A DNA stretch of 64,000 nt from Streptomyces sp. CB03234 (GTDB lineage: Bacteria; Actinomycetota; Actinomycetes; Streptomycetales; Streptomycetaceae): NCBI RefSeq assembly GCF_001905885.1, contig NZ_LIYH01000006.1, positions 1 through 64,000 on the forward strand, written 5' to 3'. Position numbers and translations under genes: made by a program. Of the stretch, positions 16,488 through 24,142 are shown one piece after another (the first letter of the stretch is position 1; every line of letters begins with the position of its first letter). Under the pieces are notes generated by a model. The model worked only from the letters and a program-made list of their open reading frames with translations, ran no database searches and had not been told where the DNA came from.

Positions 16488-17501
16488 GTGCGTAAGGCGT
16501 GGCTGGTCGCCGGGGTGTCCGTCGGGGCGTGCCTGAGCTTTGTCGCGCTGCTCGTCGTCGGGACGTACTCCGCCGCCGCCGGTCTGCTCGGCGGGGCCGG
16601 GGGTGCCCTCCATGGGGCTGTCGGGCTGGCGAAGGGAGCCGTGCCGGCGGCGTACCAGCCGCTCGTCCAGAAGTGGGGGAACCTGTGTCCGGCCATCAAC
16701 CCCGCGCTGCTCGCCGCACAGTTGTACCAGGAGAGCGGCTGGAACCCGAAGGCGGTGAGCCATGCCGACGCGCGCGGTATCGCGCAGTTCATCCCGGGGA
16801 CGTGGGCCACGCACGGGATCGACGGGGACAAGGACGGTGACCGGGACGTGTGGGACCCGGCGGACGCCATTCCGTCGGCCGCCTCGTACGACTGCGAACT
16901 CGCCGGGTACGTGAAGGACGTGCCGGGCGACCGGACGAACAACATGCTCGCCGCCTACAACGCCGGTGCGTACCGGGTGATAAAGGCCGGCGGGGTGCCC
17001 GGGATCAGCGAGACGCAGAACTACGTCCGGATCATCCGCACCCTGGAGAAGAGCTTCGCGCGACCCGTCGGCCGGGTCGAGCCGTCGCGGCAGGCGGCCG
17101 GGGCGATCTACTTCGCGCAGAAGAAGCTCGGCACGCCCTACCTGTGGGGCGGGAACGGGACGCCGGAGCAGCAGGGGCGCTTCGACTGCTCGGGGCTGAC
17201 GCAGGCCGCGTACCGGACGGTGGGCATCGAGTTGCCGCGCGTCGCCAACGACCAGTACAACGCCGGTCCGCATCCCTCCCGGGACGAACTGCTGCCGGGG
17301 GATCTGGTCTTCTTCTCGGATGACTTGACCAATTCGCGCGCCATCCGGCACGTGGGGCTGTACGTCGGCGGCGGATACATGATCAACGCCCCGTACACCG
17401 GGGCGGTGATCCGGTTCGACAAGATCGATACGCCCGACTACTTCGGTGCCACCCGCGTCACCGAGGATGGCGCGAAAGCGCTCCCGACGGCGCGGCCCTG
17501 A
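16488..17501 (+). CDS. Bifunctional lytic transglycosylase / NlpC-P60 cell-wall hydrolase
   Basis: A 337-aa protein. An N-terminal membrane anchor (WLVAGVSVGACLSFVALLVV) leads into an SLT domain (about 60-185) with the catalytic Glu in AAQLYQESGWNPKA and the AYNAG motif. An NlpC/P60 domain (about 205-325) follows, with Cys in FDCSGLTQAAY, His in RHVGLYVGGG and the polar residue in MINAPYTG. It cleaves both glycan strands and peptide crosslinks outside the membrane. The same domain pair occurs in Gram-positive conjugation systems (VirB1-like), and the gene neighbours the cmd operon. GTG at 16488 is preferred over TTG at 16482 because AGGGG is then 9 nt away. Confidence 0.88.
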   Translation: MRKAWLVAGVSVGACLSFVALLVVGTYSAAAGLLGGAGGALHGAVGLAKGAVPAAYQPLVQKWGNLCPAINPALLAAQLYQESGWNPKAVSHADARGIAQFIPGTWATHGIDGDKDGDRDVWDPADAIPSAASYDCELAGYVKDVPGDRTNNMLAAYNAGAYRVIKAGGVPGISETQNYVRIIRTLEKSFARPVGRVEPSRQAAGAIYFAQKKLGTPYLWGGNGTPEQQGRFDCSGLTQAAYRTVGIELPRVANDQYNAGPHPSRDELLPGDLVFFSDDLTNSRAIRHVGLYVGGGYMINAPYTGAVIRFDKIDTPDYFGATRVTEDGAKALPTARP

Positions 17502-17541
17502 GCTGCGCGTACGTATCACTCTTCGATAACGTCATGGTGAT

Positions 17542-17584
17542 CGTTCCGTGGAGAGTGGAACGTACCCCTCCTGTGGGTCGTTCC
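17542..17584. promoter_or_regulatory. ECF-type promoter or operator before the PAP2 gene
   Basis: Three alternating half-sites occur: CGTTCC (17542-17547), GGAACG (17557-17562) and CGTTCC (17579-17584). GGAAC at 17557 followed after 17 nt by CGTT resembles an ECF sigma -35/-10 pair of the SigE cell-envelope type. A PAP2 phosphatase would be a natural target of an envelope-stress sigma factor, but the half-sites could equally be an operator. Confidence 0.4.
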
Positions 17585-17637
17585 CTGGACTGACGATGAC
17601 GACACTGACCGGGTGACACTAGGCAAGGGGCCGCGGC

Positions 17638-18369
17638 ATGGCTGGACTCGCATCGGACGGTTCGAACCCCGATGTCGGCCTGCTCTACGACATCAACGGC
17701 CTGGCGAAGGACGCCCCTTCGTGGTTCGACCGCGTCATGGAGTTCACCGGCGAGTACGGGATCATGCTGGCGATGGTGCTGGCTGTGCTCTGGTGCTGGT
17801 GGAGCGTGCGCCGACGCGGCGGCATGGAGGACTCCGTCGCCGCCGTCGCCGGTCTGATCTGGGCTCCGATCGCCGCCGGTGTGGCCCTCCTCGTCAATGT
17901 TCCTATTCGGGGTTTTGTGGAAAGGCCCCGGCCCTTCCTGGACCACCAGGGGCTTGAGGTGCTCGTCGACGGGAAGACGGACTTCTCGTTCGTGAGTGAC
18001 CACGCCACCATGGCGATGGCCATCGGCGTGGGCGTCTTCGTCGCCAACCGCCGCTTCGGCCTCGCCGCGATCGGTCTCGCCCTCGTCGAGGGCTTCTGCC
18101 GCGTCTACATGGGCGTGCACTACCCGACGGACGTCGTCGGCGGCTTCGCGCTCGGTACGGCGGTGGCGCTGCTCCTCGCCCCGGTCGCCCTGGCTCTGCT
18201 GACGCCGCTGGTGTCGGCGGTGGCGCGCTCCGGGCGGGCCGGGTGGCTCGTACGGTCGCGCAAGGCGCCCGCGTGGGAGCGGCACGAGACGCTGGACATC
18301 GCCGAGCCGCGCCTCGGCTCGGGCTCCGCGACGGGTGCGGGCTCGGGCGAGAACGACCTGGCGGCCTAG
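17638..18369 (+). CDS. PAP2 family phosphatase (undecaprenyl-diphosphatase-like)
   Basis: A 243-aa membrane protein with about five helices and the three PAP2 signatures: GFVERPRPF (the usual leading Lys appears to be Arg), SDHATMAMA, and CRVYMGVHYPTDVVGG with the conserved Arg, His and Asp. Such enzymes dephosphorylate undecaprenyl pyrophosphate or phosphatidic acid at the outer membrane face. It follows the cell-wall hydrolase and has a candidate ECF-type promoter, both pointing to envelope biology. The stop overlaps that of the small minus-strand gene (CTAG). Confidence 0.85.
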   Translation: MAGLASDGSNPDVGLLYDINGLAKDAPSWFDRVMEFTGEYGIMLAMVLAVLWCWWSVRRRGGMEDSVAAVAGLIWAPIAAGVALLVNVPIRGFVERPRPFLDHQGLEVLVDGKTDFSFVSDHATMAMAIGVGVFVANRRFGLAAIGLALVEGFCRVYMGVHYPTDVVGGFALGTAVALLLAPVALALLTPLVSAVARSGRAGWLVRSRKAPAWERHETLDIAEPRLGSGSATGAGSGENDLAA

Positions 18370-18590
18370 CCCGCCGGGAGCCCTCGGCCGCGGTCGGGCG
18401 GCGGTGCCGCCATGTGCGCCGCCGCGTCCGTCCGTGCCCGGTCTCGTGACCGTCTCGCGGGTCCTGCCCAGCCGCAGGCGCAGCGGGCCACGGAGAACGA
18501 ACCCCGCTCGGTGGTCGTGGCGTTGTGGACGTCCGGGACGGCGGGCGGGACGGCGGGCGGGACGGCGGGCGTCTGGTCATGCGCGTGCAC
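18366..18590 (-). CDS. Small cysteine-containing protein of unknown function
   Basis: A protein of up to 74 aa. After a Pro/Val-rich start encoded by a 12-bp tandem repeat comes FSVARCACGWAGPARRSRDR and ARTDAAAH. I recall the C-x-C-G-W-x-GP-A-R-R pattern from other short streptomycete proteins, where it may be a metal-binding half-site. The GTG at 18590 has GGAG very close; an ATG at 18580 is an alternative. It converges with the PAP2 gene, the stop codons sharing CTAG. Confidence 0.55.
   Translation of the reverse strand: MHAHDQTPAVPPAVPPAVPDVHNATTTERGSFSVARCACGWAGPARRSRDRARTDAAAHMAAPPPDRGRGLPAG
18535..18570. repeat. 12-bp tandem repeat
   Basis: Three copies of GGGACGGCGGGC encode Pro-Pro-Ala-Val units at the N-terminus of the small minus-strand protein. 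Confidence 0.85.
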
Positions 18591-18691
18591 AGCTCCACGG
18601 TACCGGCGTGACGGTGCGCCCGTGCGGTCGTTATCTGGGGCGGGTGGGGGTCTCGGGCAGCCAGCGGCACAGTGTTGGGGGTTGGCAGGCG

Positions 18692-19504
18692 ATGGTGGTG
18701 CAGCAGAGGCGCAGGAGCGGCGCGTTCGCCGTCGCGGCCGCCGTGGTGGGCGCGATGGTCACCGGATGTTCGGCGGCGGCCGATGCCTCGCCCGGCGTGG
18801 AACCGGGCGATGCGGTACGCGCGGCTCCTGACGCGCTGACGCGGGCGGGAACGTCCAAGGCGCGTACGTCCATGGAGATGGCGACCGGCGGGACGCGGGT
18901 GACGATCCGGGGCGAGGGCGCGTACGACTTCGTCAAGCGGCACGGGCAGCTCAAGGTCGTCCTGCCCGAGGACCCCTCCGGTACCGACGGGCACCGCCCG
19001 ATCACCGAGCTGCTCGCCCCCGGCGCGCTCTACATGAAGAACCGGGGCGCCGGTGTCCCGGCCGACAAGTGGGTCCGCGTCGACACCACCACCCTGGAGG
19101 ATGGCAACCTCGTCACCGGTGGCGCGACCGATCCGGCGGCCGCCGCCGAGCTGCTGCGCGGCGCCGAGGACGTGAGTTACGTCGGCGAGGAGGAGCTCGC
19201 GGGCGTGCCGGTCACCCACTACCGCGGGGTGAGCGACTTGGGGCGGGCGGCGCGGGCGGCCTCACCGCAGGTGCGCGGGGCGCTCGCGGCGGCGGCGAAA
19301 GGGTTCGCCAGGGACGCGGTGCCGTTCGACGCGTACCTGGACCGCGAGGGGCGGCTGCGCAAGGTGCGCCACCAGTTCAGCTTCGCCAACCAGGGGCGTA
19401 CGGTCGCGGTCGCGTCGACGACGCTGCTGTACGAGTTCGGCGTGCCCGTCGTCGTACAACTGCCGCCCGGCAAGGACATCTATGCGGGGAAGGTCAAGGC
19501 CTGA
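18692..19504 (+). CDS. Secreted lipoprotein (LppX/LprG-like fold suspected)
   Basis: A 270-aa protein. The signal peptide of basic RRR followed by a hydrophobic stretch ends in a lipobox-like MVTGC, so Cys25 is probably acylated. The mature part begins with a Ser/Ala/Pro linker and continues as alternating strands, with the length and pattern of LppX/LprAFG lipid-binding lipoproteins; that family call is inference. The ATG at 18692 was chosen because it is directly followed by the signal peptide; the longer open frame has no signal sequence. Confidence 0.75.
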   Translation: MVVQQRRRSGAFAVAAAVVGAMVTGCSAAADASPGVEPGDAVRAAPDALTRAGTSKARTSMEMATGGTRVTIRGEGAYDFVKRHGQLKVVLPEDPSGTDGHRPITELLAPGALYMKNRGAGVPADKWVRVDTTTLEDGNLVTGGATDPAAAAELLRGAEDVSYVGEEELAGVPVTHYRGVSDLGRAARAASPQVRGALAAAAKGFARDAVPFDAYLDREGRLRKVRHQFSFANQGRTVAVASTTLLYEFGVPVVVQLPPGKDIYAGKVKA

Positions 19505-19588
19505 CCATCGCAGAATGGTCCGGACGTGCCATGCGCGGTGCGTGTCGCGCTCCCTACGCTAGGAAGCCGGCACCGGCAGGAAGAGGTG

Positions 19589-19774
19589 ATGCGCGTGGCC
19601 CCGCCCACTCCGACGACAGTCCAGGACCACGTGGCCCTCGCCGAGATCGAGCTGTGCGGTGAGTTGATGATCGCGGCGTCCGCCACGGACGGCGAGCGGC
19701 TCAGCGCGGACCTCATCGACGAGGTGCTGAACGTGATACCCGAGGGGCGCGGCGGGTCTGCCGCGCCCCGGTGA
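19589..19774 (+). CDS. Small conserved hypothetical protein
   Basis: About 61 aa, acidic and helical: TTVQDHVALAEIELCGELMI and a closing DLIDEVLNVIP. The start is uncertain: ATG at 19589 and GTG at 19595 are both preceded by AAGAGG, the latter with better spacing. The gene lies between the lipoprotein gene and the convergent csoR. No function can be given. Confidence 0.6.
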   Translation: MRVAPPTPTTVQDHVALAEIELCGELMIAASATDGERLSADLIDEVLNVIPEGRGGSAAPR

Positions 19775-19790
19775 GCAGCCGAGGGGACGG

Positions 19791-20135
19791 TCAGGTCCGC
19801 ATCATGCGGGCGATCGCCTTCGTCGCCTCCTCGACCTTCGCGTCGATCTCGTCCCCGCCCTTGACGGCGGCGTCGGCGACGCAGTGGCGCAGGTGCTCCT
19901 CCAGGAGCTGGAGGGCGAAGGACTGGAGGGCCTTCGTGGACGCGGAGACCTGAGTGAGTATGTCGATGCAGTAGACGTCCTCGTCGACCATCCGCTGCAG
20001 GCCCCGGATCTGGCCCTCGATGCGGCGCAGGCGCTTGAGGTGTTCGTTCTTCTGCTGGTGGTACCCGTGCACGCCGTGGTCGTGGTCCACGTCCTGCCCT
20101 TCGACCGGAAGGCCGGCCGCCTCGGTGGTCGTCAT
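19791..20135 (-). CDS. csoR: CsoR-type copper-sensing repressor
   Basis: A 114-aa helical protein. The family core is LKRLRRIEGQIRGLQRMVDE. The Cu(I) ligands Cys-His-Cys are all present: VYCIDIL for the first Cys and EEHLRHC for the His and second Cys. The N-terminus carries extra histidines (DHDHGVHGYHQ). It should repress copper efflux genes and release DNA on binding Cu(I). A palindromic GGGTAT-type operator lies in its own upstream region, so autoregulation is likely. Confidence 0.92.
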   Translation of the reverse strand: MTTTEAAGLPVEGQDVDHDHGVHGYHQQKNEHLKRLRRIEGQIRGLQRMVDEDVYCIDILTQVSASTKALQSFALQLLEEHLRHCVADAAVKGGDEIDAKVEEATKAIARMMRT

Positions 20136-20157
20136 CGCGTCCTCCCGTTGTCACGTA

Positions 20158-20184
20158 AGGGGTATGTATACCCCTCATGGGTAT
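20158..20184. promoter_or_regulatory. CsoR operator region
   Basis: Two overlapping palindromes lie 23-49 bp upstream of the csoR ATG: AGGGGTATGTATACCCCT (20158-20175) and ATACCC-CTCAT-GGGTAT (20168-20184). The second has the ATACCC/GGGTAT half-sites typical of CsoR boxes. The overlap suggests cooperative occupancy or alternative registers. Confidence 0.8.
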
Positions 20185-20330
20185 ATGGTACCGATCCTTG
20201 GCCGAAGGTGGCGGGGGCCGGTTCTGTTCACTGTGCCTGATGGGCGACACTGAAGAACGCCGGTTAGCCGTGGCCGGATGATGCGCCTAGCATCAGCCTG
20301 ACCGAAACCCATGCACCTAGAGGACCCCAC

Positions 20331-20951
20331 GTGCGCTTTCGTCTGACCCCCAGGGAGACGAGCTTCTACGACATGTTCTCCGCATCCGCGGACAACATCG
20401 TCACGGGCTCCAAACTCCTGATGGAACTGCTCGGAGCGGATTCCTCCGCCCGGGCCGAGATCGCGGAGCGGATGCGGGCAGCGGAGCACGCGGGCGACGA
20501 CGCGACCCACGCGATCTTCCACCAGCTGAACTCCTCCTTCATCACGCCGTTCGACCGCGAGGACATCTACAACCTCGCGTCGTCGCTCGACGACATCATG
20601 GACTTCATGGAGGAGGCCGTCGACCTGGTCGTCCTCTACAACGTGGAGGAGCTGCCGAAGGGTGTCGAGCAGCAGATCGAGGTGCTGGCGCGGGCGGCCG
20701 AGCTGACAGCCGAGGCGATGCCGCACCTGCGGACGATGGACAACCTCACCGAGTACTGGATCGAGGTCAACCGGCTGGAGAACCAGGCGGACCAGATCCA
20801 CCGCAAGCTGCTCGCCCACCTCTTCAACGGCAAGTACGACGCCATCGAGGTGCTCAAGCTGAAGCAGATCGTGGACGTACTGGAAGAGGCCGCCGACGCC
20901 TTCGAGCACGTGGCCAACACGGTGGAGACCATCGCGGTCAAGGAGTCCTGA
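20331..20951 (+). CDS. DUF47 (PhoU-like) accessory protein of the PiT transporter
   Basis: A 206-aa all-helical protein: FYDMFSASADNIVTGSKLLM, then EHAGDDATHAIFHQLNSSFI and TPFDREDIYNLASSLDDIMD, the last carrying acidic metal-binding motifs of PhoU-like proteins. DUF47 proteins sit next to PiT permeases and modulate phosphate uptake. The GTG has AGAGGA 7 nt upstream. The next gene starts 5 bp after the stop, so the two form an operon. Confidence 0.92.
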   Translation: MRFRLTPRETSFYDMFSASADNIVTGSKLLMELLGADSSARAEIAERMRAAEHAGDDATHAIFHQLNSSFITPFDREDIYNLASSLDDIMDFMEEAVDLVVLYNVEELPKGVEQQIEVLARAAELTAEAMPHLRTMDNLTEYWIEVNRLENQADQIHRKLLAHLFNGKYDAIEVLKLKQIVDVLEEAADAFEHVANTVETIAVKES

Positions 20952-20956
20952 GCTTC

Positions 20957-21955
20957 GTGGACACCTTCGCACTGGTCGTGACCATTGGTGTCGCGCTCGG
21001 CTTCACATATACGAACGGCTTCCACGACTCGGCGAACGCCATCGCCACGTCCGTCTCCACCCGGGCGCTGACCCCGCGCGCGGCGCTCGCCATGGCCGCG
21101 GTGATGAACCTCGCGGGTGCCTTCCTGGGCAGCGGTGTCGCCAAGACCGTCAGCGAGGGCCTGATCCAGACGCCCGAGGGCCAGCGGGGCATGGGCATCC
21201 TCTTCGCGGCGCTGGTCGGCGCGATCGTCTGGAACCTGATCACCTGGTACTTCGGCCTGCCCTCGTCGTCCTCGCACGCGCTGTTCGGCGGGATGGTCGG
21301 CGCGGCGCTGGCGGGCGGGACGACCGTCTACTGGGGCGGTGTCGTCGACAAGATCGTCATCCCGATGTTCGTGTCGCCTGTGGTCGGCCTGGTGGTCGGC
21401 TACCTGGTGATGTGCGGGATCATGTGGATCTTCCGCAAGTCGAACCCGCACAAGGCGAAGCGCGGCTTCCGTATCGCCCAGACCGTGTCGGCGGCGGGCA
21501 TGGCGCTCGGCCACGGCCTCCAGGACGCCCAGAAGACGATGGGCATCGTGGTGATGGCGCTGGTCATCGCCGATGTCGAGCAGGCCGGTGACCCGATCCC
21601 GGTGTGGGTGAAGGTCGCGTGCGCGGTGATGCTGTCGCTGGGTACGTACGCGGGTGGCTGGCGCATCATGCGTACGCTGGGCCGCAAGATCATCGAGCTG
21701 GACCCGCCGCAGGGCTTCGCCGCGGAGACGACGGGTGCGTCGATCATGTTCGGCTCGGCGTTCCTCTTCCACGCGCCGATCTCGACGACGCACGTCATCA
21801 CGTCGGCGATCATGGGCGTGGGCGCGACGAAGCGGGTCAACGCGGTGCGGTGGGGCGTCGCGAAGAACATCATCCTGGGGTGGTTCATCACCATGCCGGC
21901 GGCGGCGCTGGTCGCGGCGTCCAGCTTCTTCGTGGTGCGGTTGTTCTTCGGGTAG
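20957..21955 (+). CDS. pit: Inorganic phosphate transporter, PiT family
   Basis: A 332-aa permease with about ten helices and the duplicated PiT signature: GFTYTNGFHDSANAIATSVS near the N-terminus and a C-terminal half containing GSAFLFHAPISTTHVITSAI. It takes up metal-phosphate with low affinity by proton symport, complementing the Pst system. It starts with GTG 5 bp after the DUF47 stop. In S. coelicolor the equivalent gene is recalled as pitH2. Confidence 0.93.
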   Translation: MDTFALVVTIGVALGFTYTNGFHDSANAIATSVSTRALTPRAALAMAAVMNLAGAFLGSGVAKTVSEGLIQTPEGQRGMGILFAALVGAIVWNLITWYFGLPSSSSHALFGGMVGAALAGGTTVYWGGVVDKIVIPMFVSPVVGLVVGYLVMCGIMWIFRKSNPHKAKRGFRIAQTVSAAGMALGHGLQDAQKTMGIVVMALVIADVEQAGDPIPVWVKVACAVMLSLGTYAGGWRIMRTLGRKIIELDPPQGFAAETTGASIMFGSAFLFHAPISTTHVITSAIMGVGATKRVNAVRWGVAKNIILGWFITMPAAALVAASSFFVVRLFFG

Positions 21956-22029
21956 GGGCCGTTGCGCGGGGCCACTTCCCCTACGCCGGGCGGCGTGGGG
22001 GGACCCCCAGCGGCTGAACGCAAACGGAT

Positions 22030-22060
22030 GGGCCCGCCCTCTGGGAGAGAGGGCGGGCCC
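22030..22060. terminator. Bidirectional terminator hairpin between pit and pstB
   Basis: Perfect 13-bp arms GGGCCCGCCCTCT / AGAGGGCGGGCCC with a 5-nt loop, in the convergent gap between the pit and pst operons. Confidence 0.85.
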
Positions 22061-22238
22061 TTGCCTTGCGGTGGCACCGCCATGCAGCACCGCAAGGAGT
22101 TCCGAGGGGCGGGCCGGTCACCGGCGGCCCGGGGCGGCCATTGGGCGGGGTGCCTGCCACCGTCGCTCCCGGCCCGGGGTGACCCGCGAGGGTGGCCCCG
22201 AGCGCACCACCCACCGACAGCAACCGTCGACGCCCCCG

Positions 22239-22257
22239 GCCCGGGCCGAGCCCGGGC
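22239..22257 (-). terminator. Hairpin directly after pstB
   Basis: GCCCGGGC-CGA-GCCCGGGC, perfect 8-bp arms 8-26 bp beyond the pstB stop. No T run. A plausible end of the pst transcript. Confidence 0.5.
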
Positions 22258-22264
22258 ACGGGGC

Positions 22265-23041
22265 CTAGCCGAAGCGGCCGGAGATGTAGTCCTCCGTCGC
22301 CTGGACCGACGGGTTGGAGAAGATGCGCTCCGTGTCGTCGATTTCGATCAGCTTGCCGGGCTGGCCGACCGCCGCCAGGTTGAAGAAGGCGGTGCGGTCG
22401 GAGACGCGGGCCGCCTGCTGCATGTTGTGGGTCACGATGACGATCGTGAACCGTTCCTTCAGCTCGCTGATCAGGTCCTCGATGGCGAGCGTCGAGATCG
22501 GGTCGAGCGCCGAGCACGGCTCGTCCATCAGCAGTACGTCCGGCTCGACCGCGATCGCGCGGGCGATGCACAGGCGCTGCTGCTGACCGCCGGAGAGGCC
22601 GGAGCCGGGCTTGTTGAGGCGGTCCTTGACCTCGTTCCAGAGGTTCGCGCCCCGGAGGGAGCGCTCGACGACCTCGGCGAGCTCGGCCTTCTTGTACGAG
22701 CCGTTGAGGCGCAGCCCCGCCGCCACGTTGTCGAAGATCGACATCGTCGGGAACGGGTTCGGGCGCTGGAAGACCATGCCGACCGTGCGGCGCACGGCGA
22801 CGGGGTCGACGTCCTTGCCGTACAGGTTCTCGTCGTCCAGCATCACCTTGCCCTCGACGCGGCCACCGGGGGTGACCTCGTGCATACGGTTCAGGGTGCG
22901 CAGGAAGGTGGACTTGCCGCAGCCGGACGGGCCGATGAAGGCCGTCACGGAGCGGGGCTCGACGGTCATGGAGATGTCGTCGATCGCCTTGTGGGAGCCG
23001 TAGTAGGCGGTGAGGCCGCTGACGTCGATTCGCTTGGCCAT
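22265..23041 (-). CDS. pstB: Phosphate ABC transporter ATP-binding protein PstB
   Basis: A 258-aa ABC ATPase with Walker A GPSGCGKST, Q-loop FQRPNPFP, signature LSGGQQQR, Walker B VLLMDEP and switch His in VTHNMQQA. The TLNRMHEVTPG segment and the FFNLAAVGQPGKLIE ending are typical of PstB. It powers high-affinity phosphate import. ATG at 23041 is preferred over GTG at 23050 on Shine-Dalgarno spacing and family length. Last gene of pstSCAB. Confidence 0.96.
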   Translation of the reverse strand: MAKRIDVSGLTAYYGSHKAIDDISMTVEPRSVTAFIGPSGCGKSTFLRTLNRMHEVTPGGRVEGKVMLDDENLYGKDVDPVAVRRTVGMVFQRPNPFPTMSIFDNVAAGLRLNGSYKKAELAEVVERSLRGANLWNEVKDRLNKPGSGLSGGQQQRLCIARAIAVEPDVLLMDEPCSALDPISTLAIEDLISELKERFTIVIVTHNMQQAARVSDRTAFFNLAAVGQPGKLIEIDDTERIFSNPSVQATEDYISGRFG

Positions 23042-23062
23042 TTCAATCACTTCCAGGTGGCC

Positions 23063-24142
23063 TTAGCGGCCGGTCTTCGGGGCCTTCCAGCGGGCGATGC
23101 CGCGGGCGACCAGGTTGAGGATCATGACGAAGGCGATCAGGACGAGGGCGGCGGCCCAGGCGCGGTCGTACGACGCCTCACTGCCGACCTTGTACTGCTC
23201 CCAGATGTAGAAGGGGAGCGAGGACTGGGCACCTTCGAAGGGGTTGGTGTTGATCAGCTGGCTGCCGAAGACCAGCAGCATGATCGGGGCGGTCTCACCG
23301 GCGATGCGGGCGATAGCGAGCATCACACCCGTGGTGATACCCCCGAGCGCGGTGGGGATGACCACCTTCAGGATGACGCGCCACTTCGGTACGCCGAGGG
23401 CGAGCGCGGCCTCCCGCAACTCGTTCGGGACGAGCTTGAGCATCTCCTCCGTGGAGCGGACCACGACCGGGATCATCAGGATCGCCAGCGCCAGGGCGCC
23501 CATCAGGCCGGACGGCGCCAGCCCCGCGATCAGCATGATCGAGAGGATGAACAGGCCGGCGACGATCGAGGGGATGCCCGTCATGACGTCGACGAAGAAC
23601 GTCACGGCCTTGGCGAGCGCGCCCTTGCCGTACTCGACGAGGTAGACGGCGGTCAGCAGGCCGATCGGCGCGGAGACGAGGGTGGCCAGGCCGACCTGCT
23701 CCAGGGTGCCGATCAGCGCGTGGTAGACGCCGCCGCCGACGTCGAAGCCGGGGACGCCGGCCATCGAGTGGGTGAGGAAGTACCCGTCGAGGACCTTGAT
23801 GCCCCGGCTGACCGTCACCCAGATCAGGGACAGCAGCGGTACGACGGCGAGGACGAAGCACACCCAGACGACGCTGGTGGCGAGCCGGTCCTTGGCCTGG
23901 CGCTCGTTCTCGACGGCCGAGGTCGCGATGTACGAGATGACGACGAACAGGGCGGCCGCGATCAGGCCCCACTGGATGCGGCTGTCGAGGCCGGTGGCGA
24001 CGCCGACGCCGATACCGAGGGCGATGGACACGGCGGCGAAGCCGGCCGGTGCCCAGCGCGGCATGCGGCGCGCGCTGAGGCTGCCCGGGCGGGGGCCGGG
24101 GGCGGCCTGCGCGGGGGTGGCGTCCTGGATCATGTTGCTCAT
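23063..24142 (-). CDS. pstA: Phosphate ABC transporter permease PstA
   Basis: A 359-aa permease. After an Ala/Pro-rich start come the membrane helices and the binding-protein-dependent transport domain with ELREAALALGVPKWRVILKV (EAA loop) and the IARIAGETAPI segment of PstA. It is somewhat longer than enteric PstA because of extra N-terminal helices, as usual in actinomycetes. The ATG overlaps the pstC stop (ATGA). Confidence 0.95.
   Translation of the reverse strand: MSNMIQDATPAQAAPGPRPGSLSARRMPRWAPAGFAAVSIALGIGVGVATGLDSRIQWGLIAAALFVVISYIATSAVENERQAKDRLATSVVWVCFVLAVVPLLSLIWVTVSRGIKVLDGYFLTHSMAGVPGFDVGGGVYHALIGTLEQVGLATLVSAPIGLLTAVYLVEYGKGALAKAVTFFVDVMTGIPSIVAGLFILSIMLIAGLAPSGLMGALALAILMIPVVVRSTEEMLKLVPNELREAALALGVPKWRVILKVVIPTALGGITTGVMLAIARIAGETAPIMLLVFGSQLINTNPFEGAQSSLPFYIWEQYKVGSEASYDRAWAAALVLIAFVMILNLVARGIARWKAPKTGR

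Noticed and set aside
18366..19000. Upstream extension of the lipoprotein gene from 18335
   Set aside because: It would overlap the PAP2 gene end and hide the signal peptide and lipobox.
20205..20245. PHO box upstream of the DUF47-pit operon (GTTCACTG near 20226)
   Set aside because: Only one half-unit is recognisable; no second unit lies 11 bp away.
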